DNA of 64,000 bases from Mikania micrantha (lineage: Eukaryota; Streptophyta; Magnoliopsida; Asterales; Asteraceae). The DNA lies in assembly GCA_009363875.1 (NCBI GenBank), contig CM018690.1:20291692-20355691 (forward strand), written 5' to 3'. Positions 45,814 to 59,364 of the stretch are shown in pieces. The notes under the pieces are model-generated. The model saw nothing but the letters and a program-made list of their open reading frames with translations. It did not search any database and had not been told where the DNA came from. A program made the translations under genes and the position numbers. How positions within the stretch are numbered: the first letter of the stretch is position 1; every line of letters begins with the position of its first letter.

Positions 45814-46954
45814 TTACAAACATAAACATTTAAGTTTCTAAAATGGTTGCTATATTTTAATTTTCATTAAAAGTCTGCAACAGATGCACGTTATTGTTTA
45901 ACATTTTAACCGGATGGCACAATTTAACCCGAGCTTACGACTTTAGATGAAGTAATTAAAATTTGATATTAGTTTGTGTCTGAGTTTCATGTAATTTTAT
46001 ACGTCCGACTAGGGCCTGACTAATGAACTGATACATTAAAATGTTCAGCTTATAATATTAAATTATTCAAAACACTAGGTTTATAATTTCAAAAGCAACA
46101 GTTAATTATGGTTAATTTAATTTAACTTACAAACTCATGTTACCTATATATCTTTCATACTCTCCTTTGAATATTTATGTTTGTTTTTATATTTTTACTA
46201 TCAAAGTAACAAACTTATATAGTTCCAAATTATTACGTAGCAAACGCGTATCGTTCTAAATTAACGTAACAAACTTATATCGTTCCAAATTAACGTGCAT
46301 ATAGATATCTTAAATTAAAAATTAATCAAAAAAATTGTATGCCGTACAGGTCAGTACGACCAATATAACTATGAGTTGGCCGGACTCTTCACGTTTGAGA
46401 TGAAAATACAAAAAAAAACCGGAGACGAGTACGGCGCGTACAGGTCTATACGCCCTATACAATAGTTAATTCATAGAAATTTATGTCAGTCTACCTGTAC
46501 GGGTCGTATATATTTGGTAGGATGTTTAAATAACCCAAGCATTTTATCTTTATTATTTGTACTATAAAAATTGTTTTTAGATAAACTTTAGACTCATGTA
46601 TAAAAGAAAACACAGAAACATTCATAAACAAGCATAAGATACAGAGATAAAGAACTATTAATATAAAGAAAATGGTAGCATGTAGGTATGTAAATGGATT
46701 AACCGTTTGACGGAAAGTTTGTTTATGTCTGTTCGTTTAATAAATGAACAAAACGAACAAGAAATTCCGTTCTTTAGTTAATTAGAAGAACATAATCAAA
46801 AATTGTGTTCGTTTTTTTGTATTCATAAATGTTCAGTGATGTGTTCATTTGCATTCATTTGCTATATTTTTATGTTAAATATGTTTAATATTCTTAAATA
46901 TTTAACCTTTTTAGTTTATTACCATAATATATAAACTAGAAATCTAGCCATTTA

Positions 46955-46986
<32 letters not shown>

Positions 46987-47639
46987 TTGAAACTTAAATC
47001 TTTAGAGCATTAGTTTGAGGTAATTTTAGTTGCACTTTTAATTTCTAACTTATTTTAAGATAATTATATTTTGATTTTTATATAAAGTATTTTAACTTTA
47101 TATTATGTAAGATGAATATGTCTTATATTTGAGATTAAGAGTATTGATTTTTATTTTCTAAATAATTTATGTTTGTTTTATTCATTAACCGTTCGTGAAC
47201 AAGTTAAAATTATTAATAAACAAATACGAGCAAGAATTTTCACTCGGTTAGTGTTGTTGAACTATTTGTAAAAAAGTTAAAAGTGAAACAAATAAACCAT
47301 TATAAGTGACAACATATGTAGATCATAAGATATAATATTCTAAAGCAAGCACATACATATAAAATACAAAAAAAAGGCATAAACATGCATAATTCTTCTA
47401 AAATTAGGTTGGAATCTATATCTCTAAAACATCGTTACTCTACATTTTACCTAATGCGTAAAAATCTAGTTAACATTAATCATACGTCTCTATGAATTTC
47501 TATTATGGATCATGTTTTAGAGAGGTGCAATTGTAGCAAATCTTGCCTAATCTGCTCATCTAAGATTATTTTAAGCTTGCCTCAACCCTTCCTCCTCTCT
47601 ACAGTGAGGGTTTCCCCTACTCTAACAACAGGAGCCTAT
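45814..47639. other. intergenic DNA with probable hAT-like repeat remnant and (TA)n
   Basis: Mostly AT-rich. At about 46690-47230 the words GTTCGTTTAATAAATGAAC, AAACGAACAAG and ATTAACCGTTCGTGAACAAG in both orientations suggest an old MITE. A (TA)n tract lies at about 46957-46982. Near 46340-46510 the word GTACAGGTC-GTACG is repeated. No gene was recognised. Confidence 0.4.
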
Positions 47640-47738
47640 GGGTCTGTTTGGTATGAAGGAATGGAATGAACGGGAGAATTGAATGAACGGGGGAATGGAA
47701 TGGACGAGGAAATGGAATGGACGAGGAAATGGAATGGA

Positions 47739-49051
47739 TGTCACACCCCGGGCTCTCGGCGACCCAGGCGCTGTGACCCGAATTGGTTTCATGGATATGT
47801 CTCGGTCAGAGTTTATGACTCTTTTTCATGTGTGTAAAGCAGAAGCGTTATTTCATGAATTCATAGTTTTCAAATACTTCACATGCATGGATGTGAAAAT
47901 CGTTTTTCATGATTTATAAATAGTTCATACGCGTGGGTATAAAAAACCACATTTTCATCGTTTGTTAATAATTTTTCAAAATAACTTTTCAGGATTTCAT
48001 AAATCTTCATATGCGAAGGTATGAACACCATCATATCATATTATAGTAAACCAGATTTTCATAACACATAATTACAAATCATTTTATAATATCCGGCTTA
48101 TACATTACTTAGAGGCATATAACTTCTCAATATAATTCGGCAACGTTTCTGCTTAATCAATCCTTATAACTCTTTGCAAGGGTGATTCCTTATGCGTTTA
48201 TTTGCTGTTCCTATAATAGATCATAATCAACATACTAGTTCTTTATATATATGGTCGGATCTTAACCCTAATCTTATACTAAAAATATCATAAATTTAAC
48301 TTTACAATTTAGATTTTTAAAGATTAATATACGTACCTAATTATATGGCAGGTTTTACCAGGAGAAGGTTGAGAGAAACTTATGTTTTGCGAATAACCTT
48401 ATGTGCTCACAACATATTTTAATTCAATGTTCATTCATTTGAAAACATTCAAAATTTTCAAAGTGTGTATATATATATATGTTGTACGTATAAGATAAGT
48501 ATATACTTATCTCTTTCTTTTTTTTTTGTCTAATACGTGGAGGCTTATTCACTTGCACACACGTACACCTTTTTTATATTATAATAATTATTATATTATT
48601 ATAATTAATTTATCTCAAATTTTGTTTTACTTTTATAACTTGTCACATATCGAGTTTTATATAATTATAAATATATGGTTAGAACATACTCATTTTTATC
48701 TACGTTTTGACCCAAGTTTCGTTAAAAACGGATAAAGATCAAATATAATATATTTTCTTATTATTATTATTAGTAAAACGGTGTTTTACTAATTTAACAA
48801 TCATTTAGACTTCGACTATGTCGAATAATTGTTTAATCATACCTATTGTTTAAACAACTTTAGAATTTCTAAACGATCATTTCTAATATTAATTCTCGAA
48901 TAATCATATTTTATAATTAAACTATAACTATTTATTTTTTAGACGATATCTTATTATTCGATTGATCGTTTCTATTATTATATTTTTGAGTAATAATATT
49001 TTAATTATAAACGAGAATATTTTATTTATATCTTCAAAACGGGATGTTACA
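47739..49051 (-). repeat. 3' LTR of the nested Ty3/Gypsy element (shortened)
   Basis: 1313 bp, aligning with the 5' LTR at 59770-61674 except that about 590 bp present in the other copy (about 60140-60740) are missing near 48112. Outside that gap the copies differ by scattered substitutions and microsatellite length. A forward frame at 47683-47919 crosses the LTR edge and is not real. Confidence 0.9.
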
Positions 49052-49064
49052 TCCTCCCCACATT
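49052..49064 (-). other. polypurine tract of the nested Ty3/Gypsy element
   Basis: TGTGGGGAGGATG on the reverse strand, directly adjoining the 3' LTR, where plus-strand DNA synthesis is primed. It confirms the reverse orientation. Confidence 0.75.
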
Positions 49065-49429
49065 TGTTTTAATCTCGTCATCGAGATTATTGAAATAGAT
49101 GTGGATAGTTATTTCTATTTTTTTTACCACTGATCTCTTGTGTATTCAGGATCATGTCTTGAGTTCCATTTAATCTTAACTTACATCAACATTATTTATT
49201 TATTTATTTTTATTATATATATATATATATATATGTATTTACGTTCAAGTCTATTTTCTTGTTGATCTTCGATTTGAATTGGTTGTTTATTGAATTATTT
49301 TTTTCGTTTACCTCAACATTTTGTAGAGGCATTAATACTAACTCGTTATCTAAACATTTTCGAAGGTTTAGAAACGTGAAACACATCGCGTAGAGATATA
49401 ATCTCATTAACGTATAGCTGAGCTAATTT

Positions 49430-50370
49430 ATCTCTATATAATAAGTTTCTTTCTTTTGTAGGAATTAAGCAGACGTAGTCAGTCTATCAACAATAACCCA
49501 TATCTTATCATTCTAATGACTGGTTCAAGGTAGTTTGCCTATAAAATCCAGAGTTATCATTACCAAATTCCAAAATGACAATTCAAGTTGTTGCATCATA
49601 TTAGAAAGTTTCTGATGTTTTGCTTTAACTTCAGAACAAGTTAAACATTCTGCAACTTATGCATCTATATCTTTTTTTTTATGTTGATCCACCAACAATT
49701 TTTCCTTAAGTTTTTTTAAGGTTTTTACACATTTTATCACTTCTCAAGTGCATCATATATTTGGATCTACGAGTTTTTCTAATAACCTTTCTCTTAAATT
49801 GCCAGTGACTGGAAACCATATTTTTGCATTCATTCAAAGAATTCCATCATCTCTTTTGAATAATTGTTTAGTCATGTCCTTCATTTTCTTTTTCTTTTTT
49901 TACTCTTCTTGGGATTGATTTGTGCTACTTTAATATGATTAATCAAATCTACTTGAAGCTCAAGTAGTAAAGTACATACTCTTTTTGATTTTTCTGCCTC
50001 CTTTAGGCTTAAGACGTCTGCAACCACGTTTGCCTTTCTTTTGTGATAGAGGATTTCACAGTTATAGTGTTTTCATCCACCTTTGTTGTCGCATATTCAA
50101 TTATTTTACGATTCGGAATTAAAGTTTGTTATGATTGTGTCCATTGTCCCTTACAGAAGGATTCACATGTACTGTAAATTATCGTTCCGTATGCACCCGC
50201 AACGGTAATTACCTTGCATGGTTACCCTACTTCATGAACGTGGCACACAATTGAGTTAATTTAGAACTTCATAGACTGAGAACTTTGTCTTATCAAAGTT
50301 GTTGTGGTTTACAAGATGTTTGGTTTAGCTAACCTCAATTAAGTTAATTGAAGATGTTCGTTTCGTAAAA
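49430..50370 (-). pseudogene. decayed Ty3/Gypsy integrase
   Basis: Reverse-strand translation with frame breaks shows, in order: a KRKANVVADVLS segment linking from RNase H; an H-x3-H / C-x2-C zinc finger remnant (MMHLRSDKMC, then AECLTCSEVKAKHQK); and the catalytic core start LDFIGKLP followed by WVIVDRLTTSA. These are family landmarks. Stops and deletions interrupt it. A solo LTR inserted at 50376 separates it from the RNase H region. Confidence 0.75.
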
Positions 50371-52089
50371 ATCGTTGTAACACCCCGACCGATGGCGGAA
50401 ATGTCGGGATGCCATGAGGGATGTGTAGATTGTTCAAAAGCTCGTGGGCATCTAAATCAAATCATCACATAACATTCCATTCATCAAATTAATTACACAA
50501 AAATCATGTTCATCATGAATCAATTACATCAAATACACAAAAGATTTAGTTAAACTAACTAAACTCTAATCGCCAGAAATTTAGTTAATTAACTAAGTCC
50601 AAGAATCCTATATGATGATGATGTCCAAAATAGAAGAGATCATCCTCTTCATCCTACTTGTCTCCATCACCTGAAACATGTAAGAAATCAAGTGTCAACT
50701 ACAAAGTAGTTGGTGAGTCATCATAAGTTTTATACTTAAAAGATTTTATAAAAATGAATTTAAAAGTTTAAGTTGAAAAATGGTTTTATAAAAAGTTTAG
50801 GTAAAAAGAGTATAAATACTTATGATTTTCTGAGAAAATCCACCATAATACCTGTATGAGATAATCCAACCAATCACCACACTCAACAATCAAACACATA
50901 CACAAACACGTAATCACATATCCTATCAGTCATAGTCAATCATAGATAATCATAATCAATCATAGATATTCAAAGTCAATCATAGATAATCAAACCTCAG
51001 ACCAATCAACCAATCTCAACATCAATATTCTCAAATAATGTTCGTGACTATACATGATCATTATGTAATTAACATAAGTTAAAAACATGATCCATGGAGT
51101 GGTAGCTAACCACGTGACAATACATGAAGTCAAAGCAATTAACCGAAGTCAAAGGCAATGATTCACAGAGTGGATAACATCCACGTGACAATACACGATG
51201 TCAAAGCAATTAACCAAAGTTAAGAGCGAAGACTCTCGGAATTTGTGACAATACTTGTGATCTTTGTTATTGACCGAGGTCAATAACAATGATTACATGG
51301 ATATAAGATAATAAGAGATAATCCATTAATAATGATAATTTCAAATGTGAATATCATATTGATAAACAGGTATTAACCTTGTGTTATCAAAATATTATTT
51401 AATTTGGTATACATGCTTCACCTCCGGGTTTTTAAAACCAAAAACAGTTTAAAAGAAAGGGAGGGTATGAGAACTCACCTGAAGTCCTTAGTATATGTGT
51501 TCTCGTATTATGCGCGCTCGCGTTATATAACTCAAGTCAACTCAAAGATCTGTAATTTATATGTGTTTGTTTTCATAAGTATTTACTTTAAATTCTTAAG
51601 TGTTTAATTAACTTAGTTGCTTATTCCAAGCTACATTGAAACACCTAGAACTATATCATATTTTATCATGTAATTGAACTTTAAACTTGTCATTCTTAAT
51701 TACCCGATATATGATGATTTTTAAGTATTATAGCAAAGGTTTACAAGTAATAAAGATAATAGTCTTATACACTTGTATACTCCCTTGTATATACCTACAT
51801 GCATGCTTAATTCTATTAGCCACCATAATTTAAGTTGTTTAATTTCTAGGTTAGGATTAGAGATAATGATTATGTTATTCACATAAAGGTTCAAATCATG
51901 TTATTACATAATTAAATCCCACGTTTATTATATAAAAAAAAAGTATGGTGACTTGAATGTTTCATGCATGCATAATTATATCATCCCACCTCATTACTTA
52001 TGTATCACAAATTATGAGTATTAATGTAGCCCCTTTTTCCTTAGCCCATTAAGGCTTGGTTTGACAAGCCCAAGTGCGGCCCTAATCTC

Positions 52090-52690
52090 CTTAACCCATC
52101 CTAGGTTCGGCCAGGTCCAATGGATTTGGCCTATAAAGTTCGTGACCTATAGCTTCCAAAGAAAAAGGGTTTGATCACTACTTATTCTAAGTTCGACTAA
52201 CATAAGCAATTATGGTTATAGGTTCGCTGTTTAGAGGGTTCTCAACACTTTAGGGGTCGGCCAAAATAATAACCTTGGCTGCTCCAAGGTTCGTTTGATG
52301 TAAGCTTCGGCTAGAAGGAGTTGGCTCTAGGGTTTGTCCCTTAATGACCAAGGTTCGGCCAAAGAGGAAGAAAAAGGTTCGTCCATCAGGTAGCCGATTA
52401 GAGAAGGGTTCGCTGCATGGGTCTGATAGCAAGGTTCGCCTACCAGGGTTCGTAGGTTATAAGGGTTCTAAGGTTCGCAGCAATGTACGGCAAGCTCCTA
52501 GGTTCGTGGATGTGAAAATGGTTCGGTAGCCCAGTGAGAGTTCGTCTCCCATGCACATGTAGGTTCGGCTAACCATGGTTCGCCCAGTAGGGTTCGTGGG
52601 CTTCAGGTTCGCTGGGCACATGCCTTGTGGCCTAAGGTTCGGCCCAAGACATGGTTCGTCTACCCCATAAAGGTTCGTTAACCTGCAACT
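52090..52690 (+). repeat. GGTTCG-rich degenerate array inside the solo LTR
   Basis: About twenty occurrences of GGTTCG (often AAGGTTCG or GGGTTCG) spaced roughly 15-40 bp apart within 600 bp, with otherwise non-repetitive sequence between them. It is not a simple tandem repeat; only the hexamer is conserved. Overlapping frames on both strands in this stretch are by-products. Confidence 0.8.
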
Positions 52691-53676
52691 CAGCTTCATC
52701 ATCGTCCTCATCTAAAATCTGTAATTAGCATGCTGTCTATGACTCCCATTCACCCACCCATATGCGTTTTAAGGTTTTATGCAAGATTGAACCGTTTATA
52801 GCTACACAATTTCAAGAACCATGACCCAACAACAAAACCGCAAATAAACATCTAGATTTACCTCGATCTGCTGGCCAAACGACTAGTTTCTTTGTATCCC
52901 CTTGTAGCTCTCGTTCACGCGGTCGTTTAGACTCGAAGATCACTTGATTTAGTTGAGTATTGATCAAGAAAAGTTAGAGAGAAGATGGAGGTCTTGTAGG
53001 TGACGAATTTGCTAGTTAGAGAGAGAAGTGAAGTGTTGGAAGTGAAGAAGAAAGAAAGGAAATACTTTCTTATAACGCGTGTTATCTCCACGTGCTCGAT
53101 CTCGTCTTTATCGCGCTAAAATAAGTAAATGATCGGTTATGCTCGGTTTTTATCGTAAAACACATTTGAATATAAATTCTTTTAAATAAATATGTTTCGT
53201 ATTAGTTAAAATAATTTTAAATAAATTATTTCATAAAACAATTCCGTTAATTTTCGTTAATCAATTATTTAATAATTCAATTTATTCGAATTCGTTTTCG
53301 GTTGTGATTCCTAATAAACGTTTTAAGTTTCTTTTCATTAAATTAATATCGTTTGATATTATTTAATTTGTCTCGTCGAAACACGTTACTCGCGTACGTA
53401 TTCGTAAAGATCGTCACCTTTGCGAATCCAACGCTTGTACCGTAATTCGATTTGATTTATAATTTATGGAATATTGTTTCAGAATATTATTCTTAATAAT
53501 CATATTCGTGTGAATCGTCACTCACGCAAATACATTTATTAAGTTAACAATTCTGAATTAATATTCTCGTTTATATAATGTTCGTATCCTCACTTCGCGT
53601 AAATAATTCCCATATTCTTTTATTATTTTATTAACTTCCATATTATTAACCCAAACCAAAACTCACTAAACCCTAA

Positions 53677-53941
53677 TCACTGACACATCCATGATAGACC
53701 GAAATATGCATATGTATAGGGCATATGCAGAGGTAGATCGCAACCTCCCCTACACCGTCCCACCGCTATTTCGATAAACCATGACCATGTGTCCTTGACT
53801 ACGTTTAGCAACCAGACCATAACAAACTCCCAGTTCCATCCCAAATCCATTCTCATTCCAAACCAATAATTCATAATCAGTATAATCATCTGTGATAAAC
53901 ACTTTGGTTCTGTTTAGTTGAATTACAACTAAAATCCCCAT
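53677..53941 (-). other. unassigned coding-like segment within the solo LTR
   Basis: The reverse strand holds overlapping frames of 63 and 70 codons. One reads with ordinary amino-acid composition (VFITDDYTDYELLVW, then GVCYGLVAKRSQGHMVMVY) unlike the surrounding AT-rich DNA. It might be a fragment of a captured host gene or chance. No family could be assigned. Confidence 0.25.
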
Positions 53942-54249
53942 GGTTTACGCGTATAATATGTGCTATAATCATGTATACCATCAACAGTGATAATCATCAA
54001 TATTATCAATAAAAATTCATTATCATTAATAACAATAAATCTTAGGTCGTAACAGTACAATCGTACGGATGTACGGACAACCTAAAGTACAGTGATGTTA
54101 CAATCGTAAACATTGATTCGTTTAGCATTTGCAGGAAATTGGGTTAGTTTTCGTATTCATATGACGTTTAAAGTGACAAGCTTTAACATACTGAGTTATT
54201 ATAAGTCCGTAACACTCTTCTGACTAAAGATATATTTTAAACAATTATG

Positions 54250-55320
54250 GTCCGTATAAACTGTGAAATTAACTCTGTAAAGTTAACGTCTCCACAACTT
54301 CAATGCTAAAATAATCGTGGCTAATTCCAATTCATGAGTTACAAAATTCTCCTCGTGTTTTTTTTACTAACGTGATGCATAGGCAATCACTTTCTTTTGT
54401 TGCCTGAGTACACATCCTAATCCTGTATGAGAAGCATCACAGTAGATAGCAAAGTCTTCAACATCTTTGTCTAAGACCAGGATCAGGGCATGAGTCAACT
54501 TATCTTTAAAAATTTTGAAAGATTCATATTGCTTAAGAAACCATTCAAATTTTTATGATTTTCTAGTCAATAAGGTGATAGGAACGACTATTCGAGAGAA
54601 ATTTTAATTAAATCGATAATTATAATCGACCAAGCCTAAGAAACTTCGTACTTTCGTAAATGACTTGGGTTCTCCCATTTGTGTATAGCCTCTATCTTAT
54701 ATGAATCTACTTAAATACCTTGAGCATTAATGACATGCCCTAGAAATTGTACTTCAGTAGGCCAAAACTCACATTTAGAGAATTTAACATACAAATTCTC
54801 AAGCCGTAGTAGTTTAAGTAGGGTTCTAAGATGTTTAGCATGATCCTTGGGTGTTTTTGAATAAATAAGAATATCTTCAATGAATACAATGATGAATTTG
54901 TCCAGATAAGGTTTTGATCTGGTTCATCATGTACATAAAGGCAGTTGGAGCATTAGTATGTCCAAATGGCATAACAGTGAACTCATAATGCCCATACCTT
55001 GTACAGAAAGCAGTCTTAAGAATATCTTTTTCCTGGACTTTCAGTTGATGATATCCTGATCGAAGATCAATTTTTAGAAAAATGAAAAGCGCCTTGAAGT
55101 TGATTGAATAAATCGTCAATTCGTGGAAGTGGATACTTGTTTTTAATTGTCACCTATAATCAATGCACATATGTATTGATCCATCTTTCTTCTTAACGAA
55201 AAAGATTGGAGCTCTCCATGGTGATGAACTTGGTGGAATAAAAACTTTAAGCCAATAGCTAATTTAATTATTTCTTGAGCTCTTTCGTCTCATTCGGTGC
55301 CAACCTATAAGCAGATTTAG
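54250..55320 (-). pseudogene. decayed Ty3/Gypsy reverse transcriptase and RNase H
   Basis: Reverse transcriptase around 54560-55300 shows [27 protein letters not shown] and [14 protein letters not shown]. RNase H around 54500-54340 shows YCDASHTGLGCVLRQ and KKVIAYAS. Stops and small deletions break the frame. Order and orientation fit the element that spans 47739-61674. Confidence 0.85.
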
Positions 55321-55619
55321 CAATTAAAGTCGTACCTGGTATCAGATTGATATTGAATTCTACTTCTCTTTATGATGGTAACCCATGTAACTTATCTAGA
55401 AACACGACAAAAAGTTAGCTACAATAGATATGTCTTCCAGTTCCTTCTTTTCTTGATCATCAGTAGTAACTGAGATTTAGGTAAGCTAAACAATCTTTGT
55501 TCAGATACTTAGTAGCTTTCATCATAGAAATGATTCCAACATTATTTGTTGCATTATCACCCTTGGTGAACAATTTTCAATCCATTAGAATACAGACTTC
55601 AATGGAATTGGTATCACAT

Positions 55620-55960
55620 AAGATACATGCCTAGTTTGTAGCAAACCAATCCATTCTAATTATTGCATCAAAACAGATAGTACCATAGGCAATAGTTTTA
55701 CTGGAATATCGTGTTTTAAATACCGGGATCTTACAGTTTACTAGAACTTCTTTTATCTTAACAGGATCATTATTAGCACTTTTTACCAGATGAGGTTTAT
55801 CTAGTTTCACTTGGTGGTTCATTTAGAAGCTTGTAGAATTCATAATCAATAAAGCTTTACTTTGCTCCTGAATTAAACAATACCTTAGCATAAACATTAT
55901 TGATAAGAACTTTAGCATTAAGAACCAAAAGCTCAAGTCATCTTTTTCGCATTTGGATTA
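55620..55960 (-). pseudogene. decayed Ty3/Gypsy protease region
   Basis: Reverse-strand frame 55822-55631 ends AIIRMDWFATN, matching the conserved (V)ILGMDWL-like block after the protease active site. The preceding sequence (about 55850-55900) carries a worn LFNSGAK-like remnant of the DSGA motif. It is interrupted and non-functional. Confidence 0.6.
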
Positions 55961-56602
55961 ACTTTTGCTCCTGAACCACCAGCCGCATTAATTCCACTTG
56001 CTTTGTTTAATTTAGGACCTTACCAGCTCAACGACTGAGTCAATGGACCGAGGCATAAAAGCCTTAACCATGTCATTAATTTCACATAGCAATCCTCATA
56101 TATAATAACTAATAAGGTTTGATTCTGGTGTCACAAGATGTGGTATCAATTGAGTGTATTCAAAGTTTTTAGAAGTGTATTCCTTATGCTTAGCACCGAC
56201 AATGCGAAGGCTTAGGAATTTTCAATCGATCTTTTTTTTTTATTCATAAGGCAAATTTCCGGGTCACCAACTACCAAAAATTTTCCCAAGTCATAGTAAA
56301 TGCTTGGTTTCTACCTTTGATATAAATAATGGAATTCCATCATTCTAAAGCTCCGTATTCAAATGAATTCGAAGCGTACAAAATCATATCTTCTTTGGAA
56401 CATTTGCTAATAGCAAGTACCGCCTCAATCTTTTCAATCCATCTTAATGCTACGACAACGCCTTTCGTTCTGGTGAACTTAGAAGGTTTACAATATTGGA
56501 ATGTTTTATACTAACATTCTTTAGTTTCGGATTGTTTAAAACTAGAAGATTCTTAACTTTCTGTGTTCATTTTTATGCATCGTCTTCTTTTGTTATTGTT
56601 TT
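55961..56602 (-). pseudogene. gag-side remnant of the nested Ty3/Gypsy element
   Basis: Lies between the protease and the solo LTR at 56603, where gag should be; the rest of the leader and gag side continues at 59365-59750. No clear zinc knuckle survives. Assigned by position only. Confidence 0.45.
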
Positions 56603-59364
56603 TGTGACAACCAGAAAATTCTTGTTTCTCAAACACTTTTGCTTCCCAAACACTACCAAAACAAGGGGATGATGTGACACCCAGCAATATCAGGTAAATT
56701 GCAACTCTTACACTCTACGTATTTCACATTCATACTTGTTTCATTTCATTTAATTATGTTTAATTAGATGAGTCAAACACACACAACTGCGAAACGATAG
56801 TTCGAGGAACTATCGAATCATACATTGCACATTGGTTTTGGAAACCAAGTGTGGAAAACACAACACTAACACAAAACAATAATTCGGGGAATTATTGAAT
56901 TGTGCAATACATGTTGATTATGGTTAATCAAGCATGCAAACGGTTCGTAAGACACGGACACAAACTATCGAAGATAATTCGAGGAATTATCGAAACACAC
57001 ACACGAGTCTCACGAACGTTGGTGATAAATCAAACTTATGTGCTATTATATGATTATGTGTTAAACATGCGTTAGGTGTTTAGGATAAACGTTGGGAATC
57101 GATCACGAGCGAAATCGAATCATCGAAATCGAAAAACAAGAAAATGGACCCATCGCGGTACGCGAAGGTCCCTTGGCGAAAGGCTTCGCGGTACGCGATA
57201 AACCTTCTGATCGGCCTTCGCGGTACGCGAAGGCCATGCAAATCAAAATTTCTTATTAAACCAACCCCTTTCATTTTCATTCGGATTTCTTCCATTTTCT
57301 CCGAGTTTGTACGCTATATCTCGACCAAACCCCTGCCAAATCCATCCCAAACCTCTGTTAACATCATTGGAAGCCATCCTTGGTGATTTGGAAGACATTG
57401 GAGCCTTAGAAGCTTGGAGAAGAAGCTAGGAGGTTGGAAACCACGATCAACACATCGAATCACCATCATCAGAAGCTGTTACTACTGAATCTCATCATCA
57501 AGAAGCTCTAAGGTAGTTTTAAAATGTTTATCTAGTGTTAGATCTTACATGCAATGGGTAAGAACCCGCATGCAACTCCATATGGTTATTGTGCTCGAAT
57601 TTGTTGGTGATTTGATGTATTAGATGATTTAGATATACTGATTTTAAAGTCTAAGAATGTTAGATTTGAGTTTAGTTGAGTTATGTTTGATTTGGTGATG
57701 TTTTTGGTGAAACTTGTCATAAAAGGAAACTTTTATGTGCATGTCTTAGATTTGTGATGATCTAGACATGTTAGACATGTCTAGATGTTGTTAAATGTAT
57801 ATTGGAGTGTTTAGAAACACATTTGGGCATTTGATTTTGTCAAAAACATGGTTTTGTAGAAACTTGCTATTTATGGAAACTTTTAAAAATCAAAAGAGGG
57901 CTTTTGATGTTTTAAGATGTTTTGAGGATTTGTAATCCTTGAAATATGTTTAAAAATTATTTCTAAACATATTGGAAACTCGGATTTGTGAAAACAAGCT
58001 CTTAAATGAGAACTTGCTATTTTAGGAAACTTTATTTGGGCAAAACGACGTAAATGATGATTTATGCGCAAACGATGTGTTTTAAATGTTAAAACATGAT
58101 TTTATAAACATATTAATGGTATTAGTTTTATGAAATGGGATTTCATAGCTACACTTTCCAAAAATGGTAATCTGTATGATTAGGGCCATAGGATGCATGT
58201 AAGTGTCCTACTTGTGCTTGTGACACATTGGGCGGTCATAACACAACAAACGTGTCACCAACGATTCGTCGAGTCTCACTAGTCAACACACACACTCGGT
58301 TGAGCACACCAACACTTGGAGTTGTATGGATTACAACACACCACAAAACACATACTCACACCTATATGGTTATAGGTGCATACTAGCTGGTGCTAGCTTT
58401 CGCAAGACGCGAACACACCCATACCGAAACTACTAATCAGGTGAGTTCACGGCCCCTTTTTTTCATTTTCTACCTTTGGGGAAGAAAACATTGCATACAA
58501 CTGTTTTTGAACAACGTACACACTTTTTGGTTACATTTGTACATGCTAATATCGTATATGCATATGTGTGGTATTCATCCACAAAACTGATAAGTCATCA
58601 TTAAACACATCTCGAACCGTTAATAGCACGTTGCGCTTAGCGTGGTAATTCTGAATAGTACTATTTGGGCCTAACAAGCCCCACTGTTGCGCGCCATATG
58701 GCCACCCCGACTGGAGGTCGAAACAGTGCATAATTGACCAAACAACATTGCCATATCTTGGATGGATATGGCGGGAGGCAACATGTTAGCTTCGGTTTCT
58801 AACCCGCATATGGTATAACTCATATTGACTAGCTATCAATGGATATTGCATTGTATTGTAATGTAAACCTGCAAACATTTACTTTAAACATTTTGATGTT
58901 TACTGCAGACATAAAACCTGTGCTCTCACCAACCATTGTGTTGACCATTTTTTTTACTCACATGTTTTCTCAGGTAACTAAGGCACACGCACAAGGATTA
59001 GGATGCTAGACTGGAGTCGCATGCATCTGCTTAAGTGTCTTAGGATATTTTGAGAACATTTATCTATTTGACATGTTATGTAATATTAAACATCTTTTAA
59101 CGCTTCCGCAAACTGTAACCTTATGTTTCGTTTTGAAAACCGTTTTATGAATGCTTCCGCTAATCATGAACTTTAAATCTGTTTTGATAACTTATAGTTT
59201 ACTTCCGCAACTCTGATTTTACCAAACTGTTTTATCCATGATATTGGATGTACGTATGAAATCAGACATTTAGGTTTCGCAACTGTGTGACCGGAGACTG
59301 CGATCCTGCCAGATCAGTCGCGTCGCGCCCCTTTCGCACAGGCCGGGGAGGCCGGGGTGCGACA
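56603..59364 (+). repeat. forward solo LTR nested in the Ty3/Gypsy element
   Basis: Bounded by GTTTT on both sides (56598-56602 and 59365-59369). The ends are TGTGACAACC and GGGTGCGACA, giving TG...CA termini over 2762 bp, with no coding sequence between. An alternative start TGTGACACCC at about 56672 pairs slightly better with the right end but lacks the duplication. The leader-like part contains three copies of TCGCGGTACGCGA (57153, 57186, 57218). It is a solo LTR of a family different from the other two. Confidence 0.85.

Larger units (their letters stand above)
50376..54059 (-). repeat. large solo LTR nested in the Ty3/Gypsy element
   Basis: Bounded by the perfect 5-bp duplication ATCGT (50371-50375 and 54060-54064). 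The plus-strand ends are TGTAACACCCCGACC and AACAGTACA, so it has TG...CA termini. The reverse-strand end GGTCGGGGTGTTACA resembles the 3' end of other Ty3/Gypsy LTRs here, so it is read on the reverse strand. Length is 3684 bp, long for a plant LTR. No gag or pol is present, so it arose by recombination between two LTRs. It contains a dense GGTTCG array (about 52100-52680) and a CT-rich leader-like region (about 52870-53060). Confidence 0.8.

Noticed and set aside
56672..59364. Alternative solo LTR start at TGTGACACCC
   Set aside because: It pairs slightly better with the right terminus but has no matching 5-bp duplication, whereas 56603 has GTTTT on both sides.
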